DNA of 64,000 nucleotides, taken from Acetilactobacillus jinshanensis_A. Its GTDB lineage: Bacteria > Bacillota > Bacilli > Lactobacillales > Lactobacillaceae. Where the stretch lies: positions 62,001 to 126,000 of the forward strand of contig CP171343.1 in the NCBI GenBank assembly GCA_043289735.1, read 5' to 3'. The translations under genes and the position numbers were made by a program. A model generated the notes under the pieces. The model made no database searches. It had not been told where the DNA came from and worked only from the letters and a program-made list of their open reading frames with translations. Shown piece by piece: positions 1 to 9,499 of the stretch (position 1 is the first letter of the stretch; every line of letters starts with the position of its first letter).

Positions 1-89
1 ACCTTTTTATCAGTACATTAATACTATAGCACACTTTTACATGAAGTTTACATAAAAGTATCAAAAAGATTACTTTTTATTACTCTAGA

Positions 90-118
90 TTGACATGGTT
101 AACCGCCCAATGTATCAT
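90..118 (+). promoter_or_regulatory. sigma-70 type promoter for the KxYKxGKxW gene
   Basis: The -35 box TTGACA (90-95) is separated by 17 nt from the -10 box TATCAT (113-118). It sits about 75 nt before the start of the surface-protein remnant at 193. The promoter looks intact although the gene is not. Confidence 0.6.
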
Positions 119-192
119 AAAAATTGTAAAAGGATTCATCTAATCTTTTTGCATGCAAATTGAAAGTTTATATTGAAAGGAAGTTACCTACA

Positions 193-776
193 ATGCTCTA
201 TAATAAGAACAATGTACGTAAGACCAATGACAAAAAGATCTTACATAAAGTAGGCAAACAATGGAAGGTCATCTCCGTTGCCTTATTAATGGCAATCGGT
301 GGTGGCGCTGCCGTTGCAACCCACGCAAATGCTAACGCTGATGCTCTACTAGCCAGTCTATTAGTGCTGATGGTGGTTCTGCTGCTAGTTACCATGCTAA
401 TGATGCTAAGTTAGCTAAGTCTTACAGTGCTGTTGTGCTGATGTAAATGCTGATAGTGCCTAATGCTAATATTGCATCTGCTACTGGTTTAAATGACCAG
501 TATAAGAATTAAGCGTTGCTGCTTCCAGTGCTAACTCTGAATTCGTTAACCTTAGCTAGTTACTTTGCATCTAGTTACAGTAATGATGCTAGTTCTGAAG
601 CTAAAGTTGCTTCTAATGCACAGAGTGTAATGGTGATAAGAAAGTCGCTTAATGCTACTGATTACAGTAATGTGCTACTAATTCTGCTAGTGCTGCAATA
701 TGAAATAAATTGGCATAAAAGCCAATTAAAAGACGTTGTTAACGCTTTTACAAAAATTTTCAATTCCAACATTTAA
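193..776 (+). pseudogene. Decayed surface protein with KxYKxGKxW signal peptide
   Basis: The likely start is the ATG at 193, behind a GAAAGGAAG ribosome site. The first 45 codons encode a charged N-region, the motif KILHKVGKQW (a KxYKxGKxW variant with His for Tyr) and a hydrophobic stretch ending in a probable cleavage region after HANANA. Such signals mark large Ser/Ala-rich adhesins and glucansucrases of lactobacilli. Past the signal, the frame breaks into Ala/Asp/Asn/Ser-rich pieces spread over several frames (for example ASSYSNDASSEAKVASNAQS, frame of 516-776), with stops at about 412 and onward. This is the stump of a repeat-rich adhesin, unlikely to give a product. The ORF that starts further upstream at 160 has no ribosome site. 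Confidence 0.6.
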
Positions 777-879
777 TCAATTGAAAGCCTATAGTCATTA
801 TATACATTTCCATTTAGTTATTTTTTGGGTAATAGATTCCAAAAGAAAAAAATTCTTTTGTTAAATTTAGAACAATAAA

Positions 880-1342
880 TAATAAACTTATCGATGTTAT
901 GGATGGTATGAAATCTCGACAAGCTTGGATGAAAGATTATTTATTAGGCCAAAATCATGATTATAGGTTTAAAATAAGTAATTTATTTCAATTAAATATA
1001 ATCATATAATACTTATTAAGAAAAAAAATAAGTTCTTTGGGTATTATTATTATGCAAGATGGAGTTGTTGGCAATAATACACATAGAAAGTTGCATGTTA
1101 AAGATTTTAGGGCCTTTGCATTAGTTGACAAAATATTACCGTTAATATTTATAAATAGTGCAGATAGTAAGAAAGCAAAAATATTTTCTTTAATACATGA
1201 ATTAATCCATATATTAGTAGGAAAAAACGAAATTCTAAATGTATCTCAAAATCAATTGCATAAAATTCACCATGAACAATGGATTAACTCTGTCACTATA
1301 AATATATTGTTGCCTAAAAATGAATTATTAAAAATAAATTAA
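880..1342 (+). pseudogene. ImmA/IrrE-family metallopeptidase, broken
   Basis: Two pieces resemble one ImmA/IrrE (DUF955) peptidase. The first, from about 900 to 1009, contains RQAWMKDYL, typical of the segment before the peptidase core. The second, 1037-1342, reads through GVVGNN, FRAFALVD, LIFINSADSKKAKIFSLIHELIH. The zinc site HExxH is present as HELIH at about residue 55 of the second piece. In this family the peptidase usually cleaves a partner repressor in mobile elements, or is a toxin-antitoxin component. The frame breaks at about 1010, and the region after 1342 is degraded. No partner repressor is visible. The DNA is far more AT-rich than the core genes, suggesting acquisition and decay. 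Confidence 0.65.
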
Positions 1343-1984
1343 GTACTATAATACGATTCTTCTAGAGTTGATAAACATTTTGCAAAAGCAGTTATTAATG
1401 ATGAAGCATGCAAAATTTATTAAATCTTGATAAATAAAATAGAAAGTTTTAATATTCAAGTCTTTTTTATTTCATTTAAATTCTAAATTTTTAATTAAAT
1501 GTTTAAAAATATATTGGTAGAAATATTATTATGAAAAATTAATTAAATATCATTGATAAAGAAGCAAATATTATTATGATAAGAAATATGAATTTGATGT
1601 TTATTGATTGAATATTGGCCTTTATCTGAATCGTCATTTAATATTGATAATTAAGAGTTGAATTTGAGGGAGTAATTCCAGCTAATCATATGATCCAATA
1701 TAATCATGGAGATAAAAATTATAATCCTAGTTATATAAAATATTTTCGTAAATTATTAATATATAATCAAAAGCTAACATTTATAGTTCTCTTTAAAGAT
1801 TTTAAAAGAAGGGCAATACCTATATTAATAACAATAGATCCTAAAAAGAATAGATTCATAAAAATACATATAATTTTATGATATCTAAAATGTTTTGTCA
1901 TAAAACTTTGAAAAAATTATATTAAGGCAAAATGAAGAAATTAATAAAAAAAACTTAGAAATAAATCATAATTATTATCTGATC
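1343..1984. other. AT-rich degraded DNA with one unrecognised 63-aa ORF
   Basis: This stretch has no intact gene that I recognise. An open frame at 1690-1881 (+) encodes 63 residues (MIQYNHGDKN at the start, ITIDPKKNRFIKIH near the end) and stays open upstream to about 1660, so it looks like the C-terminal piece of a larger protein. It has no clear ribosome site. It could be the rest of the mobile gene that carried the ImmA-like peptidase, but I cannot assign a family. Confidence 0.35.
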
Positions 1985-2028
1985 CGACCCCATAAAGTTG
2001 GAATATTTTATTAGGCTATTTTAATAGG

Positions 2029-2803
2029 CTATAGAAATTGCCGATATTGTATCGGTGATTTATAGCCTAGTTTTTCTTTTATTCGATTATGATTATAATA
2101 ATAAATCCATGCTTTCATAGCTTCAACTAACTGACCTTCGGTCTGATAATGTTTGTCCATCATCTCATCTTTCATAATATGGAAGAATGACTCCATCTGT
2201 GCGTTATCTAGGCAGGTTCCTTTACGTGACATTGATTGAATAGCTCCATATTGCTTTAAAGTATTTCGCCATTTGTTACTTTGATATTGAATTCCTTGAT
2301 CACTATGAACAATTGTTTTATATGATAAATTAAGTCGCTTAAATCTATTTAATGCTTTACGTAAAGGCTTTAATGTGAAATCTACGGTTGGATGGTTACT
2401 GATATTAAAGGCAATTATTTCATTCGTTGCTAAATCCATATAAGGTGATAAATACACCCGATGGTGTATGTCCTGATTCCCGTACCTAAACTCACTAACG
2501 TCGGTTGCTATCTTTCGTCCCAATAGTTTAGTTTTAAAGTTCCTATCAAGAAGGTTAGGAGCTATCTTGCCAACTTGGCCTTGATATGAATTATATTTAC
2601 GCGTCTTTTTGCTAAAAGCTGTACATTGCCAATCGTGTATTTGTAAAATTCTTTGAACACGTTTATGATTAATTTTCATAGTTTTTCTTAAAACACCTGT
2701 AATTGTTCGGTATCCAACTTTATAGTGATTAGAAAGCGTAGCTTTCTTGCGGTAATAATAGCTACTTCGTGAAATGTGAAGAATCTCTAAAATACTTTTA
2801 TTG
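2029..2803 (-). CDS. IS3-family transposase OrfB, DDE integrase core
   Basis: The catalytic half of the transposase. The frame is open from about 2803 down to the stop at 2029 (about 258 codons); the first in-frame ATG is at 2679, but the conserved N-terminal part (YYYRKKATLSNHYKVGYRTI) lies before it, so translation is expected by frameshifting from orfA. The DDE residues are visible as ATDVSEF, HSDQGIQYQS and NAQMESFFHIMKDE, followed by the C-terminal YYNHNRIKEKLGYKSPIQY signature of IS3 enzymes. Length and motifs are complete. Confidence 0.85.
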
Positions 2804-3167
2804 ATTTAATGTGGATTTTATGTCATTATTTTGACTATGGGATTTATGAGTATTTTTAAACATTTGTAGGTCTCCATTTTCTAGTTTCCGTTCCCATGAC
2901 GTTAATGTTGACGGGGACGAAATATTAAAATGAAGTGCTGTATCTGGATAAGATTCGTGATTATATTTCATCCAGTTCAGCACTTTTAATTTATATTTAA
3001 AAGAATATACTCTTTTAGAATGGCTTACAATCACGCCTTTAATCCCATAATTCTCATACAAGATGAACCAATGCAGAATCGTGGCACAGCCTTTAACATT
3101 ATATTTACGGCTCAACGTAGTTGAGCCAACACCTGACAAATAATCTTTAACTGCACGAAATTTAGTC
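2798..3167 (-). pseudogene. IS3-family OrfA, helix-turn-helix protein, 5' end damaged
   Basis: The upstream ORF of the IS element encodes a DNA-binding protein with two helix-turn-helix units (SGVGSTTLSRKYNVKG near the N-terminus, YPDTALHFNISSPSTLTSWERK near residue 75). It overlaps orfB by a few bases, where the -1 shift would occur. The open frame begins at a TTG at 3139, but coding similarity continues upstream (TKFRAVKDYL) to a GTG near 3167 that is out of frame by one base, so a single-base deletion probably removed the normal start. Confidence 0.7.
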
Positions 3168-3273
3168 TTGCACTAAAAAGAATACATAAAAAATGACCTC
3201 ACTTTATTGAACAATATTGTTTGTCCAACAAAATGGGGTCACTTCATCCTCAATCTGATGAACTGGTGCGTAT

Positions 3274-3354
3274 TTACTCATGATATCCACCAACTGATGC
3301 AAACATTAATAATGCCACACCAGAAACTATTATCTTTTTTAAGTTTTTATTCAT
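3274..3354 (-). pseudogene. Signal-peptide remnant of a small secreted protein
   Basis: On the minus strand an AAGGAG ribosome site precedes an ATG at 3354. The 26 encoded residues begin MNKNLKKIIVSGVALLMFAS, a classic secretion signal, and then stop. A shifted frame stays open a little further (SKYAPVHQIEDE) up to the IS end at 3241. The gene seems to have been cut by the IS insertion and then decayed; its identity is unknown. Confidence 0.4.
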
Positions 3355-3391
3355 AATATTATCTCCTTATGATTTATTTTTTTATTGTACA

Positions 3392-3552
3392 TTGGTAAGG
3401 GTAAAATCCCGTATTTAGAGTTAAACTAGCACCTGTCATGCCTTTACTAATAGCCTTTTCACCAAGGGCTTTAGTTAAAATCTTTGATTCTTCACATTAT
3501 TAGTCTTCGGATTGTATCCTGGAGTTAATTCGTCGCCAATCGCTAAATCCAT
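3392..3552 (-). pseudogene. Unidentified protein remnant
   Basis: The minus strand holds two linked coding-like pieces in different frames: MDLAIGDELTPGYNPKTNN from an ATG at 3552, and TKALGEKAISKGMTGASLTL further on, ending near 3392. I do not recognise the family. The pieces share a direction with the signal-peptide remnant at 3274-3354 but are separate from it. Confidence 0.25.
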
Positions 3553-3621
3553 TTTCGACCACTCTTTTGATTAGCTATGTTTATTATAAGTTATCGGGAT
3601 TGGTAATAAGATTATTGATGA

Positions 3622-3650
3622 AGTCATCATTGAATTGATGGCTTTTTTTT
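3622..3650 (+). terminator. Rho-independent terminator
   Basis: An 8-bp stem (AGTCATCA at 3622-3629 with TGATGGCT at 3636-3643, one G-T pair) and a 6-nt loop are followed by eight Ts. No intact gene lies upstream on this strand, so it probably belonged to a decayed gene. Confidence 0.6.
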
Positions 3651-3778
3651 AAAGGAAATTCTGTCATGAATAATGATGATATTGATAAACCCTTATTAAT
3701 ATAAATCTCCTTAACCTAAATAAGACAAAAATATTAATCAATTTAGATGATCAATAAACGTAAATTTAGTATCAAAAT

Positions 3779-3926
3779 ATGAAAAAAGTTTTACACAAAC
3801 ATGGCAAGCAATGGATCGTGGTTTCTGCTGTTCTATGATAGTGATGCTAATGCTGATCAAAGTATTGCCAACTCGTATTCTATTGCTAATTCATATGCTC
3901 AATCCGCTAATAAAACAAGAATTTAA
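3779..3926 (+). pseudogene. Second KxYKxGKxW surface-protein remnant
   Basis: The ATG at 3779 opens a 19-codon frame with KVLHKHGKQW, a KxYKxGKxW variant, then stops at 3838. A second frame (3837-3926) continues with DSDANADQSIANSYSIANSY, an Asn/Ser/Ala-rich repeat like that at 193-776. Together they are the two ends of a surface-protein gene whose middle has been deleted. With the remnant at 193 it brackets the IS element. Confidence 0.55.
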
Positions 3927-4018
3927 TTGAATATATTAAAGATAAATTGGTTCAAGAAATTGAGCCATCTGCATTAATACTGTACAATTAAGTAACTATT
4001 AAAGGAGCCGTGAGCTTT

Positions 4019-5827
4019 ATGCAGATGAAACGCAAGCCACGCTTAAAGAACAGTCGTTACATCACCGGAATCGACGGCCTCCGGGCTTTAGCGGTCATTG
4101 GGGTTATCGTATACCATTTGCTGCCTTACGATTTAAAGGGTGGCTACATGGGAGTCCCGATCTTTTTCGTCATTTCCGGATACTTGATTACGGATTTATT
4201 TATGAAGGAATGGCGACAGACCGGTGCCATTAACATTAAGACATTTTATTATCGCCGGATGAAACGTTTATATCCGGCTTTAGTAACGACGGTGATCGGC
4301 TCTGGTGCGTACATTACGCTCTTTCAGCGAAACTTGTTGGTTCATTTGCGTTCTGTGATCTGGACCAACCTGCTATACGTCTATAATTGGTGGGAGATTC
4401 TGCACGGCCAGAGTTACTTCAACCGTTTTCAGGGTGAATCACCGTTCATCCACCTGTGGACGTTGGCGATTGACGGCCAGTACTACCTATTCTGGCCGTG
4501 GGTCCTGATCGGTGTCGTACTCTTACTTCATAAGAACCGAAAGTTATTAGCGACGTTATTTATCGTTTTGACTTTCTTGGGTGCCTGGTACATGAGTTAC
4601 GTCTACATGGGTACTAGTAATATCAACCGAGTTTACTACGGGACCGATACCCGAATGTTCTCGATCTTTGCCGGAATCGCTTTGGCTTATATGTGGCCAG
4701 CCGATAATTGGCTTAGCTTCGTTAGTTGGTTTAATCTATGCCTTCTTTACCATGGCAGGTCAGGCTCCGTCTACCTATAAGTACGGGATGCTGATCGTTA
4801 CCGTTGAAGCCACGATCTTTCTAGCTACAATTGCTCATCCGGGTGCCGACATGAACCGTTTAATGACCAACCCGATTTTTCACTGGATTGGGACCCGCAG
4901 TTACGGAATTTACCTGTATCAGTTTCCGGTCATGATCTTTTACGAAGCTAAAGTTCATGAACATGGCAGAGCCACCCGTTACTGAACGCGTTAATTGAGG
5001 TTGTGATCATCGGTCTAATTAGTGAAGCATCCTACCGCTGGATCGAACAGCCGATGCACCATTATGATTACAGCCGATTAGGTCATGATATTAAAAATTA
5101 TTTTCACGCCCGGTCCGTTAAGTCGTTGTTGCGAAAGTTATTGATTATTCCAGTGATCGCTGTTTTCTACATTTGTGGTGTGGGTGCCGTTCAAGCACCG
5201 AATCATCAGGCTCCTAATATGTTACAAAAACACATTACTACCAATCAGCGTTCGTTATCGAAAGGTAATCAACAGTTATTAAGGCATCAAAAGAATAAGC
5301 AGGAACGGCAGGTCGCCAAACGTTATCGGTTGAACAAGCGTCAGGTCTTAACGGCCAAGAATTTCCCGATGACGGCGGTCGGTGATTCCGTCTTAGTCGA
5401 CGGTTCGCAGGATCTACATCAGGTCTTTAAGAATACTTATATTAAAGCTAAAGTCGGCGGTCAAATTTCTGATGCGGCTAATGCTTTACGGGATGCCAAA
5501 TCTGAGCATCGTTTACACAAGAATGTCTTGGTCAATATTGGAACGAACGCTCCGTTGACTAGTGATCAGATCAAAGAGGTCTTAAAGATTGTGGGCCCGC
5601 ACCGTAACGTTTACTGGATTACGGCGCACGTTCCGACCAAGCCGTACCAGAATTCGACTAACCGAGCCATTAAACGGGCTGGTAAGAAATACCGTAACTT
5701 TCACGTGATTGACTGGTACAAGGCTAGTCATAGCCATTCTGATTACTTCTGGAGTGATCACGTTCACCCGAATCCGAAGGGTAACGAAGCGTTTACTAGT
5801 GTGATTACTAGATCAATTTTTAAATAA
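4019..5827 (+). pseudogene. oatA: OatA-like peptidoglycan O-acetyltransferase, two frameshifts
   Basis: This membrane acyltransferase of the OatA type has an N-terminal acyltransferase-3 domain with about ten membrane helices (start TGIDGLRALAVIGVIVYHL, then PIFFVISGYLITDLF) and a C-terminal extracellular SGNH domain. SGNH landmarks are TAVGDSVLVDG (near 5370), NIGTNAP, and the catalytic pair in SDHVHPNPKGN (near 5755). OatA acetylates peptidoglycan and gives lysozyme resistance. The coding sequence lies in three pieces: frame 2 to about 4730, frame 3 to about 4960, then frame 2 again; all expected regions are present, so two single-base indels explain it. I prefer the ATG at 4019, because the AAAGGAG at 4001 is too close to the GTG at 4010. 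A terminator follows. Confidence 0.8.
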
Positions 5828-5845
5828 TATTGAATAAATTTGATG

Positions 5846-5888
5846 AGTGTTGAATGATGGATCAAATTATTCGACGCTTTTCTTTTTT
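5846..5888 (+). terminator. Rho-independent terminator after the acyltransferase
   Basis: A 10-bp stem (AGTGTTGAAT at 5846-5855 with ATTCGACGCT at 5869-5878, with G-T pairs) precedes a T-rich tract. It separates the acyltransferase from the next gene. Confidence 0.7.
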
Positions 5889-5943
5889 GAAAAAATGGTA
5901 TGATTATTAACGTATAACTATTGATAGGGACGCTGTTTTACTT

Positions 5944-6437
5944 ATGGAAAGATTGTATTGGAATACGGTTGCTTTTAACGATCATCGCATGTATATAGCG
6001 GCAAGTCGGAAGGGCTTGAAATTTATTTCGGATCCCCGGCACGGGATTTCGCAGATCTACGATTTTTATCGAAATCGGCCGTTTGAATTTAAATATCAGG
6101 CTGATGTGACCCGGCGTTATCAAAAGGTCATCGCTGATTACCTCGGCGGTGAACGGTATCCGAACGATCTGCCGCTGGATCTGGACGGTATCGGTGATAC
6201 CTTCGATCATCAGGTCTGGCGACTGGTTCGGCGGATCCCTTACGGTGAAGCCAGGACCGTTAAGCAGTTGGCTCAACGCCGGATCGAAACAGCGTTGAGC
6301 GTAACCCGGTCCTGATTTTAGTGCCTACGCACCGGGTCTTAGCGACGCCCGAAAAGCTGGGCCATTTCCGGGAGACCACGTCGATGAAGAGCCAGCTGTT
6401 AGAGATCGAAACCATCATGAGCAACGCGGGTGATTAA
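5944..6437 (+). pseudogene. Ogt/MGMT-like alkyltransferase with PTHR in place of PCHR, frameshifted
   Basis: It is homologous to O6-methylguanine-DNA methyltransferase (DNA alkylation repair). The first frame (5944-6315) has GDTFDHQVWRLVRRIPYGEA, the start of the MGMT DNA-binding domain. After a frame change near 6285, the second frame reads NPVLILVPTHRVLATPEKLGHF and ends at 6437. The methyl-accepting Cys of the PCHR motif is replaced by Thr (codon 6327-6329), and the segment that should carry the arginine-finger helix (RAVG region) is shortened. A Cys-less protein cannot be a suicide methyltransferase. It may be an alkyltransferase-like protein (those usually have Trp there) or simply a dying gene. 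Confidence 0.65.
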
Positions 6438-6438
6438 A

Positions 6439-7294
6439 GTGAAGTTAAAGTTAAAGAAATTGCCGTGATTTTTAGTGTCATCATGGTCGCGATCGGTTTA
6501 TCAAGCTGCGGCATCATTCTGCGTCCCGGGACGATCAGCACTTAGTCAAAATGGATTATCATGCTGGTCATTCAGCCATCGTTAAACTTAATCATGATCG
6601 GAGTACGTTAAATCCAGGTAGCTGGAAATCAGATCATATTAATTATGCGCAGTTGGATCATTTAAACCGAACGTCAAAGGGAAACGCAGCTTATCTAGCC
6701 CGACCGAACGTTGCTCACGATACGTTGCGACAGCGTCAGTTCATCTACCCGAGTGGCTGGCACCAGAAGATGATCGCTAATCAGCCGATCCTGAACCGGG
6801 GCCATTTGATTGCTTATAGTTTATCGAAAGGGATTAACTACAAGGTCCGTTATCAATCCAGTCACCTCAGCGGCGATCAGAACAACCCGCGGAATCTGTT
6901 TACCCAGACGGCCTTTAGCAACCAGAAGCTGCAGACGATTTACGAAAGTAAGGTCCGGCGTGCTTTGTATCGTAATAAAAAAGTGATTTTTCAAGTTCAG
7001 CCGATTTTCCGTGGCCACGATTTGATGGCCCGCGGGGTTCACATGCAGGCGATTTCGACGGACCGTTCGTTAAATTTTAACGTCTATATCTTTAACGTTC
7101 AGCCGGACGTCAAGTTTGATTACGCTACGGGCCGTTCCGTAATTGATTATTCCATGCGGATTCCGATTCCGAAGAACGCGCCGGTTTTCCGGAACGATCA
7201 GATCGCCGGCCGAATCATTCGGTACCGTAAGTATCGTTACCATCCGGTCAGTCCGCGCCGTTTTCACCGCCGAAAATTATTAGTTAATGAATAA
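6439..7294 (+). pseudogene. EndA/NucA-type DNA/RNA non-specific endonuclease, broken N-terminus
   Basis: The main open part (6551-7294, 247 aa) is a non-specific nuclease domain: NRGHLIAYSLSKGIN holds the catalytic His (usually DRGH, here NRGH), and NNPRNLFTQTAFSNQ holds the metal-binding Asn region. Such enzymes are secreted or membrane-anchored and degrade extracellular nucleic acid; some act in DNA uptake. Upstream, the K-rich start (GTG at 6439), a hydrophobic stretch with a lipobox-like LSSCG (near 6498-6512) and the nuclease domain lie in three different frames. The export signal is therefore present in pieces, and the gene as read would yield only an unsecreted nuclease from 6551. It follows the Ogt-like gene directly. 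Confidence 0.7.
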
Positions 7295-7640
7295 AGATTA
7301 CGATTACCGAAGCTGCCCAGAAAAGATCAAAGCGGTAATCCAAGGGCCCGCTAAATTATTGCTTAGTTATAACGACGGCGTGGGACCGTACTCCAAAGTG
7401 GGGTCCTGCAGTATCGGCACCGACTTCGACGTGATCGCCGTCAAGCCCGACGAAAAGACGCCCGATTACGGTGGTAAGTTAAGCAGCGCCATGGGGACCG
7501 TTTACTACAAGCCGTATTCCGCCCGTTATTTAGACGACGGCTTAAAGCTAGATTTGGGCTCGTTTAAACAGTTGGAACTATCCGGTCAAGGTGGCTTAAT
7601 TGACGGTAGCATTAGTATTGTTGACGATCGTAATAATTGA
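7287..7640 (+). CDS. IscA/HesB-like iron-sulfur cluster biosynthesis family protein
   Basis: A 117-residue protein of the small HesB-like family common in lactobacilli. Features are a conserved LLSYNDGVGPYSKVGSCSIG segment near residue 25-44, TPDYGGKLSSAMGTVYYKPY in the middle and SGQGGLIDGSISI at the end. It lacks the three-cysteine metal site of true IscA, as is usual for this lactobacillus subgroup, so a role as a cluster carrier is unproven. Its ATG overlaps the end of the nuclease gene by eight bases, suggesting translational coupling. Confidence 0.75.
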   Translation: MNKDYDYRSCPEKIKAVIQGPAKLLLSYNDGVGPYSKVGSCSIGTDFDVIAVKPDEKTPDYGGKLSSAMGTVYYKPYSARYLDDGLKLDLGSFKQLELSGQGGLIDGSISIVDDRNN

Positions 7641-7664
7641 TTAACCGCCTTAGCTTTATATAAT
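7637..7664 (+). promoter_or_regulatory. Promoter for the small gene and flippase
   Basis: TTGATT (7637-7642), a 16-nt spacer and TATAAT (7659-7664). It overlaps the stop codon of the IscA-like gene and lies 20 nt before the next ribosome site. Confidence 0.55.
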
Positions 7665-7684
7665 AAAATGCGAGGTGTATAATC

Positions 7685-7804
7685 ATGAGTAAGAAATACA
7701 TGTATTTATTTGGCGCGGCTCTTTTAGCTAAGAAACTTAATAAAAAGGTTGTGAAAGTAGGATTCGTAGTATGTCGAATAATAATCAAATACCGAAAAAT
7801 CTGA
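7685..7804 (+). CDS. Small hypothetical protein, 39 aa
   Basis: A short frame starting at ATG 7685 behind GAGGTG (about 8 nt spacing). The product begins MSKKYMYLFGAALLAKKLNK, a possible short membrane or cationic peptide, and its end overlaps the flippase start by 34 nt. The good ribosome site argues that translation starts here, but the true end is uncertain because the adjoining gene appears frameshifted. I do not recognise a family. Confidence 0.35.
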   Translation: MSKKYMYLFGAALLAKKLNKKVVKVGFVVCRIIIKYRKI

Positions 7805-9401
7805 CGATAAATCGAGAATGTTAGCCGGCTCGACCTGGATGACGGCCGGCAGTATTTTTTCACGTATTTTAGGCGCGATTTACATTATTCCGTGGAGTAT
7901 CTGGTTCGCGGATAAGTATTTACCGGCCAACGCTTTATACGTTCAAGGCTATAACGTCTACGCGACGTTATTGATTATCGCGATCGCCGGGGTTCCGTCC
8001 GCGATCGCTAAGCAGGTCGCGCATTACAACGCTCTGAACGAATACGGCGTGGGCGTGAAGCTGTATAAACGGGGCCTGTCGCTGTCGATCACCATCGGGA
8101 TCATCTGCGCGGGAATCTTTTATTTCTTCGCGCCGGTCTTTGATAACGATAACACGAACGTGATTCCGGTCATGCATTCGCTGGCCTGGGCGGTCGCCAT
8201 TATCCCGTCGATGAGTATTACCCGGGGCTTCTTCCAGGGCTACCAGGATATGGCGCCGTCGGCTATTTCACAGTTCGCGGAGCAGGTCGTCCGGGTCGCC
8301 TATATGTTATTCACGGCCTACGTCATCATGCGGGTCATGCACGGAAACTGGATCACCGCCGTTTCCCAGTCCACGTTCGCGGCGTTCGTGGGTGCCGTCG
8401 CCGGGTTCTTGATCTTAGGCTGGTACTACCTGCGCCGGCATCATTACTACCGCAGCTTGGTCATTAACAGTAATCATAAGATGAAGGTGCCGACCCGGGA
8501 ACTTTATCACGAAATTATTCAGCAGTCGGTTCCCTTCATTATCTTGGGTGCCGGAACGTCGATCTTTCAGTTGATCGATCAATACACGTTCTTCCGGGCC
8601 ATGCATGCCTTTACTCGTTATTCGAGCTTAGAAGTTAACGATCTATACGCCATTTTTGCCGGGAACGCCGGTAAATTGATCATGATCACGATTTCGCTTT
8701 CGACGTCGATCGCGATCACGGTGGTTCCGTTGCTATCGAAATCGTATACTCGACATGATAAACGGGAGACCCGGCAGCAGATTACCAGCGCTTTGATTTT
8801 ATTTGAATTTACGATGCTGCCGAGTTCGTTGGGGATGACCGCCGTTGCGGGTCCGTTGAACCGGTTATTCTACGGGGTCAGCCATCAGGCCGTTTCCGCC
8901 AACGTCTTATCGTTTTACTCCTTAGTTGCGATCACGTTCGGTCTTTTCGCCATCGTAAGTGCGATGATGCAGGGAATTTCCCAGAATAAACGAGCCGTCA
9001 AGTACTTCTTTGTGGGGACGATCGTTAAGTTAGTTTTGCAGATTCCGTTCATCAAGTTCTTCGGGACGTTCGGCCCGATGATTACCAGTGCCATCGGCTT
9101 TATCGTGACCAGCGGCTTGATTCTGCATTCCATGGATCAGCAGTTCGGCATTAATTATGATCAGATCGCGCGAGCGACCAACGGGATTCTGCTTTGCTCC
9201 GTCTTGGTCTACATTGAGGCGTTAGTCGTGGTTACGTTAGGCAACCGTTACTTAGCGACGATCATAAACGTTGACGGCCGGGTCGGCAGCTTTGTCGTTA
9301 CTATGTTAGCCGTTATTATCGCGGGCTTGACTTACGTTTACTGCGCCTTTAAGAGCCACCTGGCGGATTATATCTTAGGTAATTTAAGAATTAAATTTTA
9401 A
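7771..9401 (+). CDS. murJ: MurJ/YtgP-type lipid II flippase
   Basis: A polytopic membrane protein of the MVF/polysaccharide-export superfamily, the group containing Bacillus YtgP (MurJ), which moves lipid II across the membrane. From 7818 the frame is open for 527 residues with about 14 hydrophobic segments; GSTWMTAGSIFSRILGAIYI begins the first one, and IPSMSITRGFFQGYQDM is typical. Coding similarity extends upstream: MSNNN from ATG 7771, then NTEKSDDKSRM in the frame of 7818, so one small indel near 7782 probably removed the native start. If translation really begins at 7818, only about 15 non-membrane residues are lost. It lies just upstream of murT-gatD, fitting a cell-wall role. Confidence 0.8.
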
Positions 9402-9410
9402 TAATAAAAT

Positions 9411-9439
9411 TTTACTTTTAAATTTAGGCTTGGTATAAT
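9411..9439 (+). promoter_or_regulatory. Promoter for murT-gatD
   Basis: TTTACT (9411-9416), a 17-nt spacer and TATAAT (9434-9439), 61 nt before the murT start. Confidence 0.65.
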
Positions 9440-9499
9440 TTCTAAATAATAAGATTAGAAAATGAAAGTATTAATTAGTCATATTGAGGCGATAGTTAA

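Larger units (their letters stand above)
1985..3241 (-). mobile_element. IS3-family insertion sequence, IS150-like
   Basis: The element is about 1257 bp. Its ends are imperfect inverted repeats: the left end reads GACCCCATAAAGTTGGA (1986-2002), and the right end, read on the minus strand, begins TGACCCCATTTTGTTGGA (3241 down to 3224). Two overlapping minus-strand ORFs (orfA, then orfB) give the usual IS3 arrangement, in which a -1 frameshift makes the OrfAB transposase. I could not find a convincing target duplication: the flanks do not match over 3-5 bp. The element sits in decayed DNA between two surface-protein remnants. The start of orfA appears to have lost one base, so the copy may be inactive. 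Confidence 0.85.

Noticed and set aside
193..412. Hydrophobic peptide ORF as a bacteriocin
   Set aside because: The hydrophobic C-terminal part is an out-of-frame reading of Ala/Asp/Ser repeats; the N-terminus is a KxYKxGKxW signal.
1690..1881. Toxin of a toxin-antitoxin pair with the ImmA-like gene
   Set aside because: I could not place the ORF in any toxin family, and it lacks a start signal.
1979..3250. Target-site duplication of the IS
   Set aside because: The bases next to the two inverted repeats do not match over 3-5 bp.
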